NCBI RefSeq assembly: GCF_000016645.1
Contig: NC_009441.1
Coordinates: 5,270,001 to 5,334,000, forward strand
Source: Flavobacterium johnsoniae UW101
GTDB taxonomy: Bacteria > Bacteroidota > Bacteroidia > Flavobacteriales > Flavobacteriaceae
Reading direction: 5' to 3'
Length of the DNA stretch: 64,000 nucleotides
Made by a program: the position numbers and the translations under genes. Shown here piece after piece: positions 6,194 to 16,104 of this stretch (its first letter is position 1; every line of letters starts with the position of its first letter). The notes under the pieces are model-generated. The model worked only from the letters and a program-made list of their open reading frames with translations. It was not told where the DNA came from and did not search any database.

Positions 6194-9100
6194 ATGAATA
6201 ATTTTTCATTTATCAAGGGAGGGCTGGCTCTTTATTGCCTTATTTTTGCAGGCTTTCTATTTAGTTTTTCCTCCATTTATTCCAGAGATTCAATCAATTG
6301 TAAATCACTGTTTTATCAGCAGCATCTCATACAGGGGATTATCTCTGACGGTATTTCTCCTCTTCCCGGTGTAACGGTCACTGTCAAAAGCAATCGAAAT
6401 CTATCCTGTATTACGGATTATAATGGACAGTATTCATTGAAAGCTTCTCCTCAGGATACGCTGATTGTTTCTTTTATAGGATTTAAAACTGCTCTTGTTC
6501 CTCTGAACGGCAGAACTAAAGTAGACGTCAAACTGCTCTATGATACCACCACGCTTCAGGAAGTGCGAGTAAACGCAGGCTACTATTCTGTAAAAGAGAG
6601 TGAACGCACTGGAAGCATTTCAAGAATAGGTGCAACCGATATTGAAAAACAGCCCGTATCAAATGTGCTTGCCACGATGCAGGGACGGATGGCAGGGGTA
6701 AATATTACACAGGATTCCGGTACCCCGGGAGCAGGATTTCAGATTCAGATCAGAGGACTTAACAGTCTTCGGACTGAAGGAAACAATCCACTTTATATTA
6801 TAAATGGAGTTCCATATTCATCGGAAAATATAGGCTACAGCAATACAACAACCGGTGTCCCAACCCCCACTAGCCCGCTGGCTAGTATTAATCCAAATGA
6901 TATCGAAAGCATAGAAGTATTAAAAGATGCTGATGCAACGGCCATTTACGGTTCTCGAGGGGCTAACGGCGTAGTGCTGATTACCACCAAAAAAGGAACC
7001 GCGGGCAAAACCAAAGTGATAATTGCCGCCTCTTCAGGATTTGGAAGGGCAACAAGATTCATGGATCTCATGAATACGCAGCAATACCTTGAGATGAGAA
7101 GGCAGGGTTTTGCAAATGACGGAATAACTTCTTATCCAGCTTCAGCATATGACATTAACGGAACTTGGGATCAAAAGAAGTACACCAACTGGCAGAAAGA
7201 ACTTACCGGAGGAACTTCTGTAATAACCAATCTGCAGACCACACTAACCGGAGGTTCCCAAAACACGCAGTATTTGTTAAGTGGAACATACAGAACTGAG
7301 ACAACTGTGCTGCCGGCTGATTTTGGATATGACAAAGGAGCGTTCAATTTTAACTTGAATCATGCCAGTGAAGACAAGAAATTTAAACTTACTTTCTCCA
7401 CTGGATACACATTTCAAAGTAGTCTTCAGGCGGCAACAGATATGACCCGTACGGCACGAAATCTGGCTCCCAATGCACCCTCTTTGTACAACTCCGACGG
7501 AAGCCTCAATTTTGAAAACAGTACCTGGCAGAATCCTCTCGCATCCCTTAGAAGCACTGCCGAAGTAAAAACCAATGACCTTAATATGAATAGCGTCATC
7601 AGTTATCAGGTGAAACCTCAGTGGGAAATTAAAATCAATCTCGGTTTTACAGATTTAAATAATGCAGAAATGCGTCTCCTTCCTTCCACCATGTTCAATC
7701 CTGCTTTAAATTACAACAGCAGCAGGTCGTCAATGTATTCCAATTTGACCCAGAGACAGTCATGGATTATTGAACCACAGCTCAGATGGAAGCATGATTT
7801 TGAAGAAAGTACATTGGATATTCTCATAGGAGGAACCGCACAAGAGCAGAAAACATCTAGGCTTTATCAATTTGGAAGAGGATTCTCCAGCAACAGCCTC
7901 ATCAGGGATTTTCTTTCAGCCACAACCAAGACAATATTTCTAAGCGATGAAATACAGTATCGCTATCAGGCATTTTTTGCAAGGGCTAATTATAACTGGA
8001 ATCAGAAATACATCTTAAATCTTACAGCCAGAAGAGACGGTTCTAGCAGATTCGGACCGGGAAGACAATTTGCTACTTTCGGAGCTGCGGGTGCGGCATG
8101 GCTGTTTTCAAAAGAGAAATTTTTACAAAACAGCACATTTTTGAGTTTTGGGAAATTACGAGCCAGTTACGGAACAACAGGAAGCGATCAGATCGGAGAT
8201 TATCAATACTTAGACACTTATGTGTCTTCAAGCCAGTCCTATAACGGCATTATTGCAATGGATCCTACCCGCTTGTTTAATCCCGATTTTAGCTGGGAGG
8301 TCAATAAAAAATTGGAGATAGCAGTCGAGGCAGGATTTTATAAAGACTGCATATTCCTTACGGCTGCGTGGTACAGGAACAGATCATCCAACCAGCTTGT
8401 AGGCATACCGCTTCCTGCTACAACGGGTTTTACTTCAATAAGTGCTAATCTTGCGGCGGAGGTTGAAAATTCAGGAGTCGAATTTACACTTCGGACAGTA
8501 AATCTGAACAGAAACGAGCTCAAATGGAAATCGAGCTTTAATATATCAGTGGCAAAAAATAAACTAACTGCTTTTCCAGGACTTGAAGGGTCAACCTATG
8601 CAAACCGATACGTAATCGGACAGTCTACAAGCATTGTAAAGGTTTACAACTATGTCGGCATAGACCCTGTAACTGGACTGTACAAGATTGAAGACGTAAA
8701 CAAGGATGGTATAATTACATCACTTGGAGATAAAAAAACGATAATGGATCTCTCTCCAAAATATTTTGGTGGACTGGATAATCAGTTTGAGTACAAAAAC
8801 TGGAAGCTCGACTTTTTATTCCAATTTGTAAAACAGCTTAATTACAGCTATACGTCCAATGTTCCCGGAGGAAGCCCGATAAATCAGCCCTCAGCAATGA
8901 CAGATGCTTGGCTGCAACAGGGTGATGTTGCACAATACCAGATTAATACATCAGGCCAGAACGGAAATGCCGTAAATGCATTTTACAATTACACGGATAG
9001 TAATGCCAACATCGTTGACGGTTCATACATCCGCCTTAAAAACATTGCACTTAGCTACAGGCTTCCTTTACATAACAGTAAAGGAGTCGGATGTAGAATC

Positions 9101-9223
9101 TCATTACTAGGTCAAAATCTACTGACTTTTACCTCTTATAAAGGTGGAGATCCAGAATTTAAATATACCGCATACCTGCCTCCATTAAAAGTTCTCACAG
9201 CCGGAATCGAACTGACATTTTAA
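6194..9223 (+). CDS. SusC/RagA-family TonB-dependent outer membrane transporter
   Basis: 1009 residues, a normal SusC length. An N-terminal signal segment (about residues 9-30) leads to a carboxypeptidase-regulatory-like domain (about 46-115, with VTVTVKSNRNLSC and DYNGQYSLKA). A TonB plug follows (about 125-265) with the family hallmark EVLKDADATAIYGSRGANG, and then a long beta-barrel ending in an aromatic/Phe C-terminus (GIELTF). It forms the outer-membrane channel whose lid is the SusD protein encoded 18 bp downstream. The substrate is unknown. The peptidase next in the operon favours a peptide rather than a glycan, because no glycoside hydrolase is nearby. Confidence 0.95.
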   Translation: MNNFSFIKGGLALYCLIFAGFLFSFSSIYSRDSINCKSLFYQQHLIQGIISDGISPLPGVTVTVKSNRNLSCITDYNGQYSLKASPQDTLIVSFIGFKTALVPLNGRTKVDVKLLYDTTTLQEVRVNAGYYSVKESERTGSISRIGATDIEKQPVSNVLATMQGRMAGVNITQDSGTPGAGFQIQIRGLNSLRTEGNNPLYIINGVPYSSENIGYSNTTTGVPTPTSPLASINPNDIESIEVLKDADATAIYGSRGANGVVLITTKKGTAGKTKVIIAASSGFGRATRFMDLMNTQQYLEMRRQGFANDGITSYPASAYDINGTWDQKKYTNWQKELTGGTSVITNLQTTLTGGSQNTQYLLSGTYRTETTVLPADFGYDKGAFNFNLNHASEDKKFKLTFSTGYTFQSSLQAATDMTRTARNLAPNAPSLYNSDGSLNFENSTWQNPLASLRSTAEVKTNDLNMNSVISYQVKPQWEIKINLGFTDLNNAEMRLLPSTMFNPALNYNSSRSSMYSNLTQRQSWIIEPQLRWKHDFEESTLDILIGGTAQEQKTSRLYQFGRGFSSNSLIRDFLSATTKTIFLSDEIQYRYQAFFARANYNWNQKYILNLTARRDGSSRFGPGRQFATFGAAGAAWLFSKEKFLQNSTFLSFGKLRASYGTTGSDQIGDYQYLDTYVSSSQSYNGIIAMDPTRLFNPDFSWEVNKKLEIAVEAGFYKDCIFLTAAWYRNRSSNQLVGIPLPATTGFTSISANLAAEVENSGVEFTLRTVNLNRNELKWKSSFNISVAKNKLTAFPGLEGSTYANRYVIGQSTSIVKVYNYVGIDPVTGLYKIEDVNKDGIITSLGDKKTIMDLSPKYFGGLDNQFEYKNWKLDFLFQFVKQLNYSYTSNVPGGSPINQPSAMTDAWLQQGDVAQYQINTSGQNGNAVNAFYNYTDSNANIVDGSYIRLKNIALSYRLPLHNSKGVGCRISLLGQNLLTFTSYKGGDPEFKYTAYLPPLKVLTAGIELTF

Positions 9224-9240
9224 TCTTCAAAATAAACGCA

Positions 9241-10656
9241 ATGAAAAATATAGAAAATTTAAACATTATTTTCTCAAATATGAGAGGTATTTTCAGCATC
9301 AGGTTCTTTTTTATTCTGTTATTATCCGCTTCAACAGCCTCATGTGACGGTTTTGTCGAGGTAGATCTTCCTGACTCCCAGCTTACGTCCGAAGCCGTTT
9401 TTGCGGATGCATCTTCAGCTGGAGCTGCACTTGCAGGCCTGTATGCAAAACTTAGAAGCACAGGAATGCTTAACGGCAGTTCAACCGGAATATCCTGCTA
9501 TCTTGGACTGTATACCGATGAACTCGATTATTATCAGCAGACAGCCGTGAGCAATTTTTATAATAACAGCCTTTTTGCCACAGATTATCAGGTTAATGCG
9601 CTTTGGAACCAAAGCTTCAACCAGATATATACCGCTAATGCTCTCATTGATGGACTGAATAAATCTGAAACGGTGCCTTCAGTTGCTAAAAAACAGATCA
9701 TGGGAGAAGCACTGTTTATTAGAGGGTTGCTTCATTTTACCATGGCCAATCTTTTTGGAGATCTGCCCTACATAACATCTACTGATTATAAATTAAACAG
9801 CAGAGCCATCAAAATGCCTGTATACAGGATTTATGAAAACTGCATAAACGACTTAGAAATGGCTTCTGATATGATATCAGAGACTTATCCAGCAGCTGAA
9901 AGAATCCGTCCAAACCGAAGTACTGTAAAAGCCCTAATGGCAAGAGTCTATCTGTACATGAAACTCTACCCTGAAGCTTCTGACGCAGCTTCAGCGGTAA
10001 TAAACAATTCTCTTTATAAACAAGAAATTAATCTGGACAGGATTTTTCTGAAAGGATCCACTACAACTATCTTGCAATTTATGCCGTCGGCTTCTGGAGC
10101 AAATACCAGTGAAGGCAGCCTGTATATATTTAGATCGGGACCTCCACCACTGGTCGCCTTACGGTCAGATTTTGTAGATGCTTTCGAACCGGGAGATAAA
10201 AGGAAAGCGCAGTGGACGGCCAAAATTACAAATGGCATCTCCAACTGGTACTACGCTTCAAAATACAAACAGGATTTAAGCACCTCAGCTTCCTTGGAAT
10301 ACTCTGTGATCTTTCGTCTTGCTGAGCAGTATCTGATCCGTGCCGAAGCAAGGGCTTATCAGGGAGATATAATAGGAGCCAAAGAAGACCTCAACGTTAT
10401 CAGAAACACTGCAGGGCTTTCAGATACACCTGCTTTAACAGCCCAAGAAATTATTGCAGATGTTCAAAGCCAGCGCCGCTTTGAGCTCTTCACCGAATTC
10501 GGACAGCGTTTTTTTGATCTTAAGCGAACCGAAAGACTTGACCAGACACTGTCAGTCGTAAAACCCGGATGGAATACTGATGATAAGCTTTTGCCCCTGC
10601 CGGAAGTTGAGCTCAATTCAAATCCAAACTTAAAGCCTCAGAACCCTGGATATTAA
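9241..10656 (+). CDS. SusD/RagB-family outer membrane lipoprotein
   Basis: 471 residues. The signal peptide ends in a lipobox (SASTASC, Cys about residue 35), so the protein is lipid-anchored on the cell surface. TPR-like helices typical of SusD follow, including QIMGEALFIRGLLHFTMANL (residues about 154-173) and the C-terminal RFELFTEFGQRFFDLKR segment. It caps the SusC channel and captures ligand. The gene lies 18 bp after susC and 16 bp before the peptidase, so the three form one operon. The ligand cannot be read from the sequence. Confidence 0.93.
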   Translation: MKNIENLNIIFSNMRGIFSIRFFFILLLSASTASCDGFVEVDLPDSQLTSEAVFADASSAGAALAGLYAKLRSTGMLNGSSTGISCYLGLYTDELDYYQQTAVSNFYNNSLFATDYQVNALWNQSFNQIYTANALIDGLNKSETVPSVAKKQIMGEALFIRGLLHFTMANLFGDLPYITSTDYKLNSRAIKMPVYRIYENCINDLEMASDMISETYPAAERIRPNRSTVKALMARVYLYMKLYPEASDAASAVINNSLYKQEINLDRIFLKGSTTTILQFMPSASGANTSEGSLYIFRSGPPPLVALRSDFVDAFEPGDKRKAQWTAKITNGISNWYYASKYKQDLSTSASLEYSVIFRLAEQYLIRAEARAYQGDIIGAKEDLNVIRNTAGLSDTPALTAQEIIADVQSQRRFELFTEFGQRFFDLKRTERLDQTLSVVKPGWNTDDKLLPLPEVELNSNPNLKPQNPGY

Positions 10657-10672
10657 ACTTATAGAATCAATT

Positions 10673-13273
10673 GTGAGAAATATTTTTAGAATTTTAATTT
10701 TGAATTTGGTGATTTTGCTGCCTTTCTGTCCCCTAATGGGACAGGAGCGGCAAAAGAAGCATATGGAAGAACAGGATTTCTCAAAATGGGGAACACTGGA
10801 ATTAAAGGCCGTTTCTTCAGAAGGAGAATGGATCTCAAGTCATATGAGCTATGAAAACCATTTAGACACACTCTTTCTTATCCGTACCGAAACAGCAAAA
10901 TCTTATGCTTTTCCAAAATGCCGAGATCCCCGCTTTGGAAAAGAAGATATTTTTGCCTTTCTATCCGATGATTCAAAACTGAGAATAAAAGACCTTAAAT
11001 CTGAAACTGTGAAGACCATTGAAAATGTCAGTCGGTATGAATTGATTGATGGAGGAAAATACATTCTAACCTTGAACCGAAACCATGGAATCAAAAGCCT
11101 TCTTACGATATGGGACAGACGTTATAAGATAATTGATACCATAAGCGGAGTACTCGAATATAAGCTTAATTTTAATAGCACTGCACTCTTGTTTTCTTTT
11201 GAAAAAAAAGGACTAAACGAAATTGGTATAATAAACTTTAATTCCTATTCAAGAGAAAACATCACCGAAGATAAACAGGCAAAATTTTATAACCTGACAT
11301 GGCATAAAAATGGTCTTGCTGTCGCCTTTTTATCTAAAACTGGTAAAAGTTCAGAAAGGGATGTCATTAATTATTATAACATAAGGGAAAGAAAACTTTT
11401 TACTTCTTTTTCATCATTTAACGACGGAAGGACATCTCCTGTTATATATTCCCGACTTCCTTTATCTATTTCCAGCGACGCCGGCATTGTGTTTTTTAGA
11501 GAAAATAAAACCATTGGAAATGATTCTCAAGCTGGCATCGGGGTGGTTGAAATCTGGAATGGGAATGATAAAGCTATTTATCCTGACAGAATTCGAATGG
11601 AAGCCGGCGGGATAAAACTCCTGCTATCCGCTTGGGAACCTAAATCGAACAGATTCTTAGAAATCTCTAGCACTGATCAGACTGAAACCAGACTGACTGG
11701 TAAAGAAGATTATATTATTTCCTATAATAAAAATGCCTACGGAAGGCAGGAAATATACCAACCGGAAGCGGATTTTTATATTCAAAATATCAAAAACAAC
11801 TCAAGGGAATTGTTCTTGAAAAAGTTCACTATTGATACATACAGGATGATATTTGATCCAATGAGTAATAAAATATTATATTACCGCGAAAATAACTGGT
11901 GGATTTATAATCCTGAGTACAAGACCCACCTAAACATAACAGGAAAAATTACAGCCAAATGGGACAACAGTTCAGAAGAGTCAGCCCCACATCAATTTCG
12001 TGTCTATAACTGCGCTGGATGGAGCAGCTGTGGACGAAAAGTCATTTTATATGACAGAAATGATATCTGGCTTGCCGATACTGATGGTTCATCAGTTAAA
12101 AGACTCACAAGAGGAAAAGAGAAAAATATGATTTTCAGAATTGATAAATCAGAATACAGTCTTGAGAAACCTGAAATTTTAAATCTGAGCGGCAACTTAA
12201 TCTTAAAAGCAGTAAATACTGATGATTGGTCCGCAGGTTATTTTACATTTAATATAAAATCTGATAAAAAGCTATTAGTATACGGACAGAAGGATTACAG
12301 CCATATTTATAAAAGTGCAGGCAACTTTTACGTCTATATAACCCAGAGTTTTAATTCTGCGCCTCAAATTGAATTCATTAAAAAAAATAGTACTAAGCCA
12401 TCTGTTTTGTTTAAATCTAACCAGCAGCAGAAAGAATATTTTTATGGTAGGTCAGAACTCCTTTTTTATTCGGCAGGTAATGGTGAAAAATTAAAAGCTG
12501 CACTTTTTTATCCTGCTGATTTTGACCCAGAAAAAAAATACCCGATGATTGTTCACATTTATGACAGCATGTCTAAGGAACTCCATAAGTATGTCAATCC
12601 ATCACTGCTCAATATGGAAGGTTTTAATATAACTAATTATACTTTAAAGAACTATTTTGTACTTCTTCCAGATATTAACTACCAGATAGGAAATACCGGT
12701 TTTAGCGCACTTGACTGTGTAAAAGCGGCAGTAAATGAAACCATTAAAAAGACTTCAATTGACCCTCTCAAAATCGGATTGTACGGGCATTCTTTCGGAG
12801 GCTATGAGACCTGTTTTATAGTCTCACAGAGCGATATTTTTGCTGCAGCTATCTCGGGTGCTGGAATCAGCGATAATATTGGATTCTATTTTAATATCAG
12901 CAGAAATGCTGTTTTCAAATCAGACATGTGGCGTTTTGAAAGCCAGCAGTGGAGGATGGGAAAATCACTCTATGAGAATAAAGAATCATATCTTAGAAAT
13001 TCTCCTATTATTTATGCTGACAATGTAAAAACCCCGCTTTTATTGTGGACAGGAAAAGAGGACAGAGTTGTGCCTTGGAGCCAGAGCACAGCCTATTATC
13101 TGGCCCTTAGAAGACTGGGAAAGAAAACAATTCTTCTCAGCTACCCAAAACAGGATCATTCTCTGGAGAACACTGAAAGCCAGATTGACCTTACCCGCAG
13201 AATGATGCAGTGGTTTGATTACTTTTTAAAAAACAAAAGTATCCATTGGATCGAAAAGGGCACTTCTGAATAA
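10673..13273 (+). CDS. S9-family (prolyl oligopeptidase-like) serine peptidase
   Basis: 866 residues from a GTG start, 16 bp after susD. A signal peptide (about residues 1-22, ending PLMG) indicates export to the periplasm. The N-terminal 550 residues form a propeller-like gate. The C-terminal alpha/beta hydrolase carries the triad: Ser in YGHSFGGYE (about 706), Asp in GKEDRVVPW (about 794) and His in QDHSLEN (about 828). Such enzymes trim short peptides. In this operon it probably degrades what SusC/SusD imports, or processes a small secreted protein such as the convergent DUF6520 product. The second option is inference only. Confidence 0.9.
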   Translation: MRNIFRILILNLVILLPFCPLMGQERQKKHMEEQDFSKWGTLELKAVSSEGEWISSHMSYENHLDTLFLIRTETAKSYAFPKCRDPRFGKEDIFAFLSDDSKLRIKDLKSETVKTIENVSRYELIDGGKYILTLNRNHGIKSLLTIWDRRYKIIDTISGVLEYKLNFNSTALLFSFEKKGLNEIGIINFNSYSRENITEDKQAKFYNLTWHKNGLAVAFLSKTGKSSERDVINYYNIRERKLFTSFSSFNDGRTSPVIYSRLPLSISSDAGIVFFRENKTIGNDSQAGIGVVEIWNGNDKAIYPDRIRMEAGGIKLLLSAWEPKSNRFLEISSTDQTETRLTGKEDYIISYNKNAYGRQEIYQPEADFYIQNIKNNSRELFLKKFTIDTYRMIFDPMSNKILYYRENNWWIYNPEYKTHLNITGKITAKWDNSSEESAPHQFRVYNCAGWSSCGRKVILYDRNDIWLADTDGSSVKRLTRGKEKNMIFRIDKSEYSLEKPEILNLSGNLILKAVNTDDWSAGYFTFNIKSDKKLLVYGQKDYSHIYKSAGNFYVYITQSFNSAPQIEFIKKNSTKPSVLFKSNQQQKEYFYGRSELLFYSAGNGEKLKAALFYPADFDPEKKYPMIVHIYDSMSKELHKYVNPSLLNMEGFNITNYTLKNYFVLLPDINYQIGNTGFSALDCVKAAVNETIKKTSIDPLKIGLYGHSFGGYETCFIVSQSDIFAAAISGAGISDNIGFYFNISRNAVFKSDMWRFESQQWRMGKSLYENKESYLRNSPIIYADNVKTPLLLWTGKEDRVVPWSQSTAYYLALRRLGKKTILLSYPKQDHSLENTESQIDLTRRMMQWFDYFLKNKSIHWIEKGTSE

Positions 13274-13295
13274 CATGCGATTTTTAGAACAAAAT

Positions 13296-13324
13296 AATGC
13301 AGTTTCTTAAAATGAAACTGCATT
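13296..13324. terminator. Hairpin between convergent operons
   Basis: AATGCAGTTTC, seven-base loop, GAAACTGCATT: an 11-bp perfect stem. On the minus strand it is followed by a short T-run (ATTTTG). It lies between the S9 gene and the opposing DUF6520 gene, so it can end both transcripts. Confidence 0.7.
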
Positions 13325-13346
13325 ACCTTCGCTTAGATCCAGCCTT

Positions 13347-13616
13347 TTATTCAACACGGTGAAGTGTCATAGTACAGGAATCCTCACTTTCTTTACCATA
13401 TGCGGTAAAGCTGCCGCTCTGACAGGCAGGCCCAGTTCCCAATTCACAGTTTACATCGACCTGCTCACATTCTTCATTCAGCGGATTGTGAATGTAAGCA
13501 TCGACAATTAAATCAGCCTTACTTTGTTTTGATGTGTTGGTGCCTACAGCCCCCGCACTAGCAAGCGCAAATGCAGCCAGAGGCAGTGCAAATGCTTTTA
13601 AAATAGTTGCTTTCAT
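13347..13616 (-). CDS. DUF6520-family small secreted protein
   Basis: 89 residues. The N-terminus (MKATILKAFALPLAAFALAS) is a signal peptide of the type shared by DUF6520 proteins. The mature part of about 60 residues has four cysteines (EECEQ, VNCEL, PACQS, DSCTM), enough for two disulfides, and a YIHNPLNEECE segment typical of the family. The function is unknown. It lies upstream of, and on the same strand as, a MauE-type membrane protein gene that reads toward it from 15193. In Flavobacteria I recall these two families as frequent neighbours. MauE-like proteins are linked to disulfide handling, which would fit a cysteine-containing export; this is inference. Confidence 0.8.
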   Translation of the reverse strand: MKATILKAFALPLAAFALASAGAVGTNTSKQSKADLIVDAYIHNPLNEECEQVDVNCELGTGPACQSGSFTAYGKESEDSCTMTLHRVE

Positions 13617-13714
13617 AATAATAAAAATTAAATTAAAAAAATGATCTACTCTTTTCTTCAGGTTTTCGATCTTACTCCTGCTACCAGCGCTAGTATTCTT
13701 TTAAAATGTATCTA

Positions 13715-15193
13715 TCATTTAAACTTTGACTTCATGTTTTTTCCATACTGATATTTCAGCAGATAATGTCCAGAGATGATATATACAGAAGATTCCGAAG
13801 CATAAAAGCTTTTCATCCTTAAATTGTTTTCGTCATATACATAAAAACTTAATAAATAAGTCTTTTGGTTCATATCATATACATCTATAACCGAGGCATG
13901 TTTCCATACATCATCCCCCTCATATCTTCCTCTTAGCATTGAGTTTACAAAAAGTAGATTATTACAGACCGAAGTATTCCTGTTTACCATATATGGCGGA
14001 GCTGCAAGTTTTATGTCGCCAGACTGCTCTAATTTTACCACTTTTAATTTGGCATTCTTTGTAGTATCGATTGTATTTGCTCTAGATAATACATTTAAAT
14101 CTGTATCCATCACTAAGTACTGGTTTCGATAGTAGTACGTATAAACCAATTTATTCAAGGCTCCACTGTACTGGATTGTTCCGTCTGTATCAAAAATACC
14201 GTCGTGCTGCTTTTGAAGCGCCTGGTATTCGAAGTTTATAAAACTGCTTTTCTCGTCTGTAATTCCAAGCATATTCTCTCCTGTTGACGGCTGCTGAGCT
14301 CGAAAAGCTATCTTCTTGTCGTTCATGAAAACAATCTGGGAAAAATAAAATTTACCCTCAATGATAACAGCAGCCTTCCAGTCAGAAATCAGACCTTTGT
14401 ATATAACTGGAACAGTTCCGTCACTGACATAAAAACTATTCTCTTTTACTCTCACTTCTAATGCTTTAAACGGGAAATTTTCACGGCTGAGTTTTATAGT
14501 GTGTTTCTTTTTTGTCTTTAGATTTTCATCCACTTCCAATACCTGAAGAGGAGCTAAACGGTTTCCTAAATAAATCTTTTTATTATATATTCCAGCTATA
14601 TAATAGGAATTATTTCTTACATCAAGTTCTTTAGTTTTTGCAGCTGATGCATTAGGAAGCCGGCGTATAAAAGGGTTTTCCTTTTTCATTATGTCATCAG
14701 TAAACAAGAAAAGGACAGTTACACTGGATATCGTAAAAATGGTTAAAAGTAAAAGATATCTTATTGTTTGTTTTGAAGTTGATCTGAGCAGAATTGCCAA
14801 TGAGGCCAATCCTGTAAACAAGAGATTAAAAAGCAGATGTTCATGCCAGCTCAGTTTTTCTAAAATTCCGCCGCACGAACAGGGAATAAACGGACTGAAG
14901 TTTAAAATTATATAAATATACGTAGTGAACATAATCATCAGTGCTGCCGAAATCCACAAACCTATAAATTTAAATCTGGGGATACATAAAAGTACAGCAG
15001 TTAAAAGTTCAATTCCAATTACTAAAACTGAAACATACTCAGCATACAGACTTAAAATAGGTGATTGTCCTAGTTGCGTTTTAAAATTTTCAAAATCCAG
15101 AAGTTTACTTACTGAAGCGTATACAAATAGCAGTATATGCAAAACACAGACTGTCTCTATTATATATTTTTTTATGTTATTCTTAGAATTCAT
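13715..15193 (-). CDS. MauE/DoxX-type membrane protein with a periplasmic C-terminal domain
   Basis: 492 residues. The first 160 form four membrane segments (near 10-27, 47-65, 74-96 and 117-136, with another at about 145-165). A CSCGG motif (about residue 104) sits between segments, as in MauE, a protein required for maturation of disulfide-rich methylamine dehydrogenase. The remaining 330 residues look like a beta-rich extracytoplasmic domain (for example YYIAGIYNKKIYLGN and later YVYDENNLRMKSFY). It is the upstream gene of a minus-strand pair with the DUF6520 gene, about 100 bp apart. A role in redox maturation of that peptide is plausible but unproven. Confidence 0.75.
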   Translation of the reverse strand: MNSKNNIKKYIIETVCVLHILLFVYASVSKLLDFENFKTQLGQSPILSLYAEYVSVLVIGIELLTAVLLCIPRFKFIGLWISAALMIMFTTYIYIILNFSPFIPCSCGGILEKLSWHEHLLFNLLFTGLASLAILLRSTSKQTIRYLLLLTIFTISSVTVLFLFTDDIMKKENPFIRRLPNASAAKTKELDVRNNSYYIAGIYNKKIYLGNRLAPLQVLEVDENLKTKKKHTIKLSRENFPFKALEVRVKENSFYVSDGTVPVIYKGLISDWKAAVIIEGKFYFSQIVFMNDKKIAFRAQQPSTGENMLGITDEKSSFINFEYQALQKQHDGIFDTDGTIQYSGALNKLVYTYYYRNQYLVMDTDLNVLSRANTIDTTKNAKLKVVKLEQSGDIKLAAPPYMVNRNTSVCNNLLFVNSMLRGRYEGDDVWKHASVIDVYDMNQKTYLLSFYVYDENNLRMKSFYASESSVYIISGHYLLKYQYGKNMKSKFK

Positions 15194-15354
15194 CTCCTCA
15201 AATTTTTTACGCTCTGCTTCTATTATTAGAATGATATTTCTAAACTTATATCTAGTGCAAATGTAGATACGAATTTTCTCATAAACCCTTTAAAAATCAA
15301 GCAGAAATCTTTGAAAATCAGTCAATTTTATAGTTTTAAGCTATTTTCAAAAAA

Positions 15355-15388
15355 AATGCCTGCACTTTGTAAGAATTGTGCAGGCATT
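15355..15388 (-). terminator. Rho-independent terminator
   Basis: On the minus strand AATGCCTGCAC, a 12-base loop and GTGCAGGCATT form an 11-bp stem followed by a run of T. It lies 25 bp past the stop of the 96-residue gene and ends its transcript. Confidence 0.8.
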
Positions 15389-15412
15389 AAATAATAATTA
15401 GTACACTTGGAA

Positions 15413-15703
15413 TCAGCCTTTTATTGATGCACTGATTCCGGCGAGTTTTTCATGAAGTTCAATCAGTCCTGCTTTCTGAAGGCACTCTTGTGAGATTCCC
15501 TCCAGCTCTTCCCTGCCCTTCTCGTTTATGCTTCCCAGAAGAACAGAAGAACCTTCCCTGATCTTTAGTCCGTCCTGAATCAGATGGCTTAATAAAAGCA
15601 CATTTTTTCGTGAGATTTTAAGATCCATCCTAACCGGTTCATTCATGCCAGGGATACTCAGCACCGTATCAAAAACTCTGGCCGCATCATTTTCTGTAAT
15701 CAT
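15413..15703 (-). CDS. Small hypothetical protein, 96 residues
   Basis: An intact frame with a good downstream terminator. The sequence is soluble and amphipathic (VLSIPGMNEPVRMDLKI, then KNVLLLSHLIQDGLKI), probably alpha-helical in its second half. I do not recognise the family. It lies just left of the mobilization genes, pointing the other way, so it may belong to the mobile element or to the flanking genome. No partner on the same strand is adjacent. Confidence 0.65.
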   Translation of the reverse strand: MITENDAARVFDTVLSIPGMNEPVRMDLKISRKNVLLLSHLIQDGLKIREGSSVLLGSINEKGREELEGISQECLQKAGLIELHEKLAGISASIKG

Positions 15704-15989
15704 AATTCAACGTTTTAAAATTAATACTTAGTTCATTGTAAAATTATAAAGGATCTTCCCTATTCACCCTACTCAAAATTTGGGGAGGATTGCAGGGCTT
15801 GCCCTGCTTTTCTAATTTAGCTTTATCATAAGCCCAATACTGAATTTCAAAGCTGTTTTTTATCGCGATTAAACGGTGCAGACTAACAGCAGCTGGTTTA
15901 TGATTAATGAACTGCAAGACTCGCGGATAAACTTAAAATAAAGCTGAAAGAGACTTTGTTGAAGCTCTCGGACTGCGGTTTTCTGCAGT

Positions 15990-16030
15990 CAGCAAGATGT
16001 CTGGTTGTATCACAACCAAAAATCTTGCTG
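15990..16030. other. Candidate origin of transfer (oriT)
   Basis: Outer arms CAGCAAGAT (15990-15998) and ATCTTGCTG (16022-16030) enclose an inner hairpin GGTTGT-ATC-ACAACC (16003-16017). The element lies 75 bp upstream of the MobC-like gene, where a relaxase would nick. The nested inverted repeats and the position are the only evidence. Confidence 0.5.
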
Positions 16031-16104
16031 CCCCTCTGCTCGGAACTCGCTGGCAGTGAAACTTTAAGATTGAATGAAATTGCAACAATAAAAAAGAAAA
16101 GATC

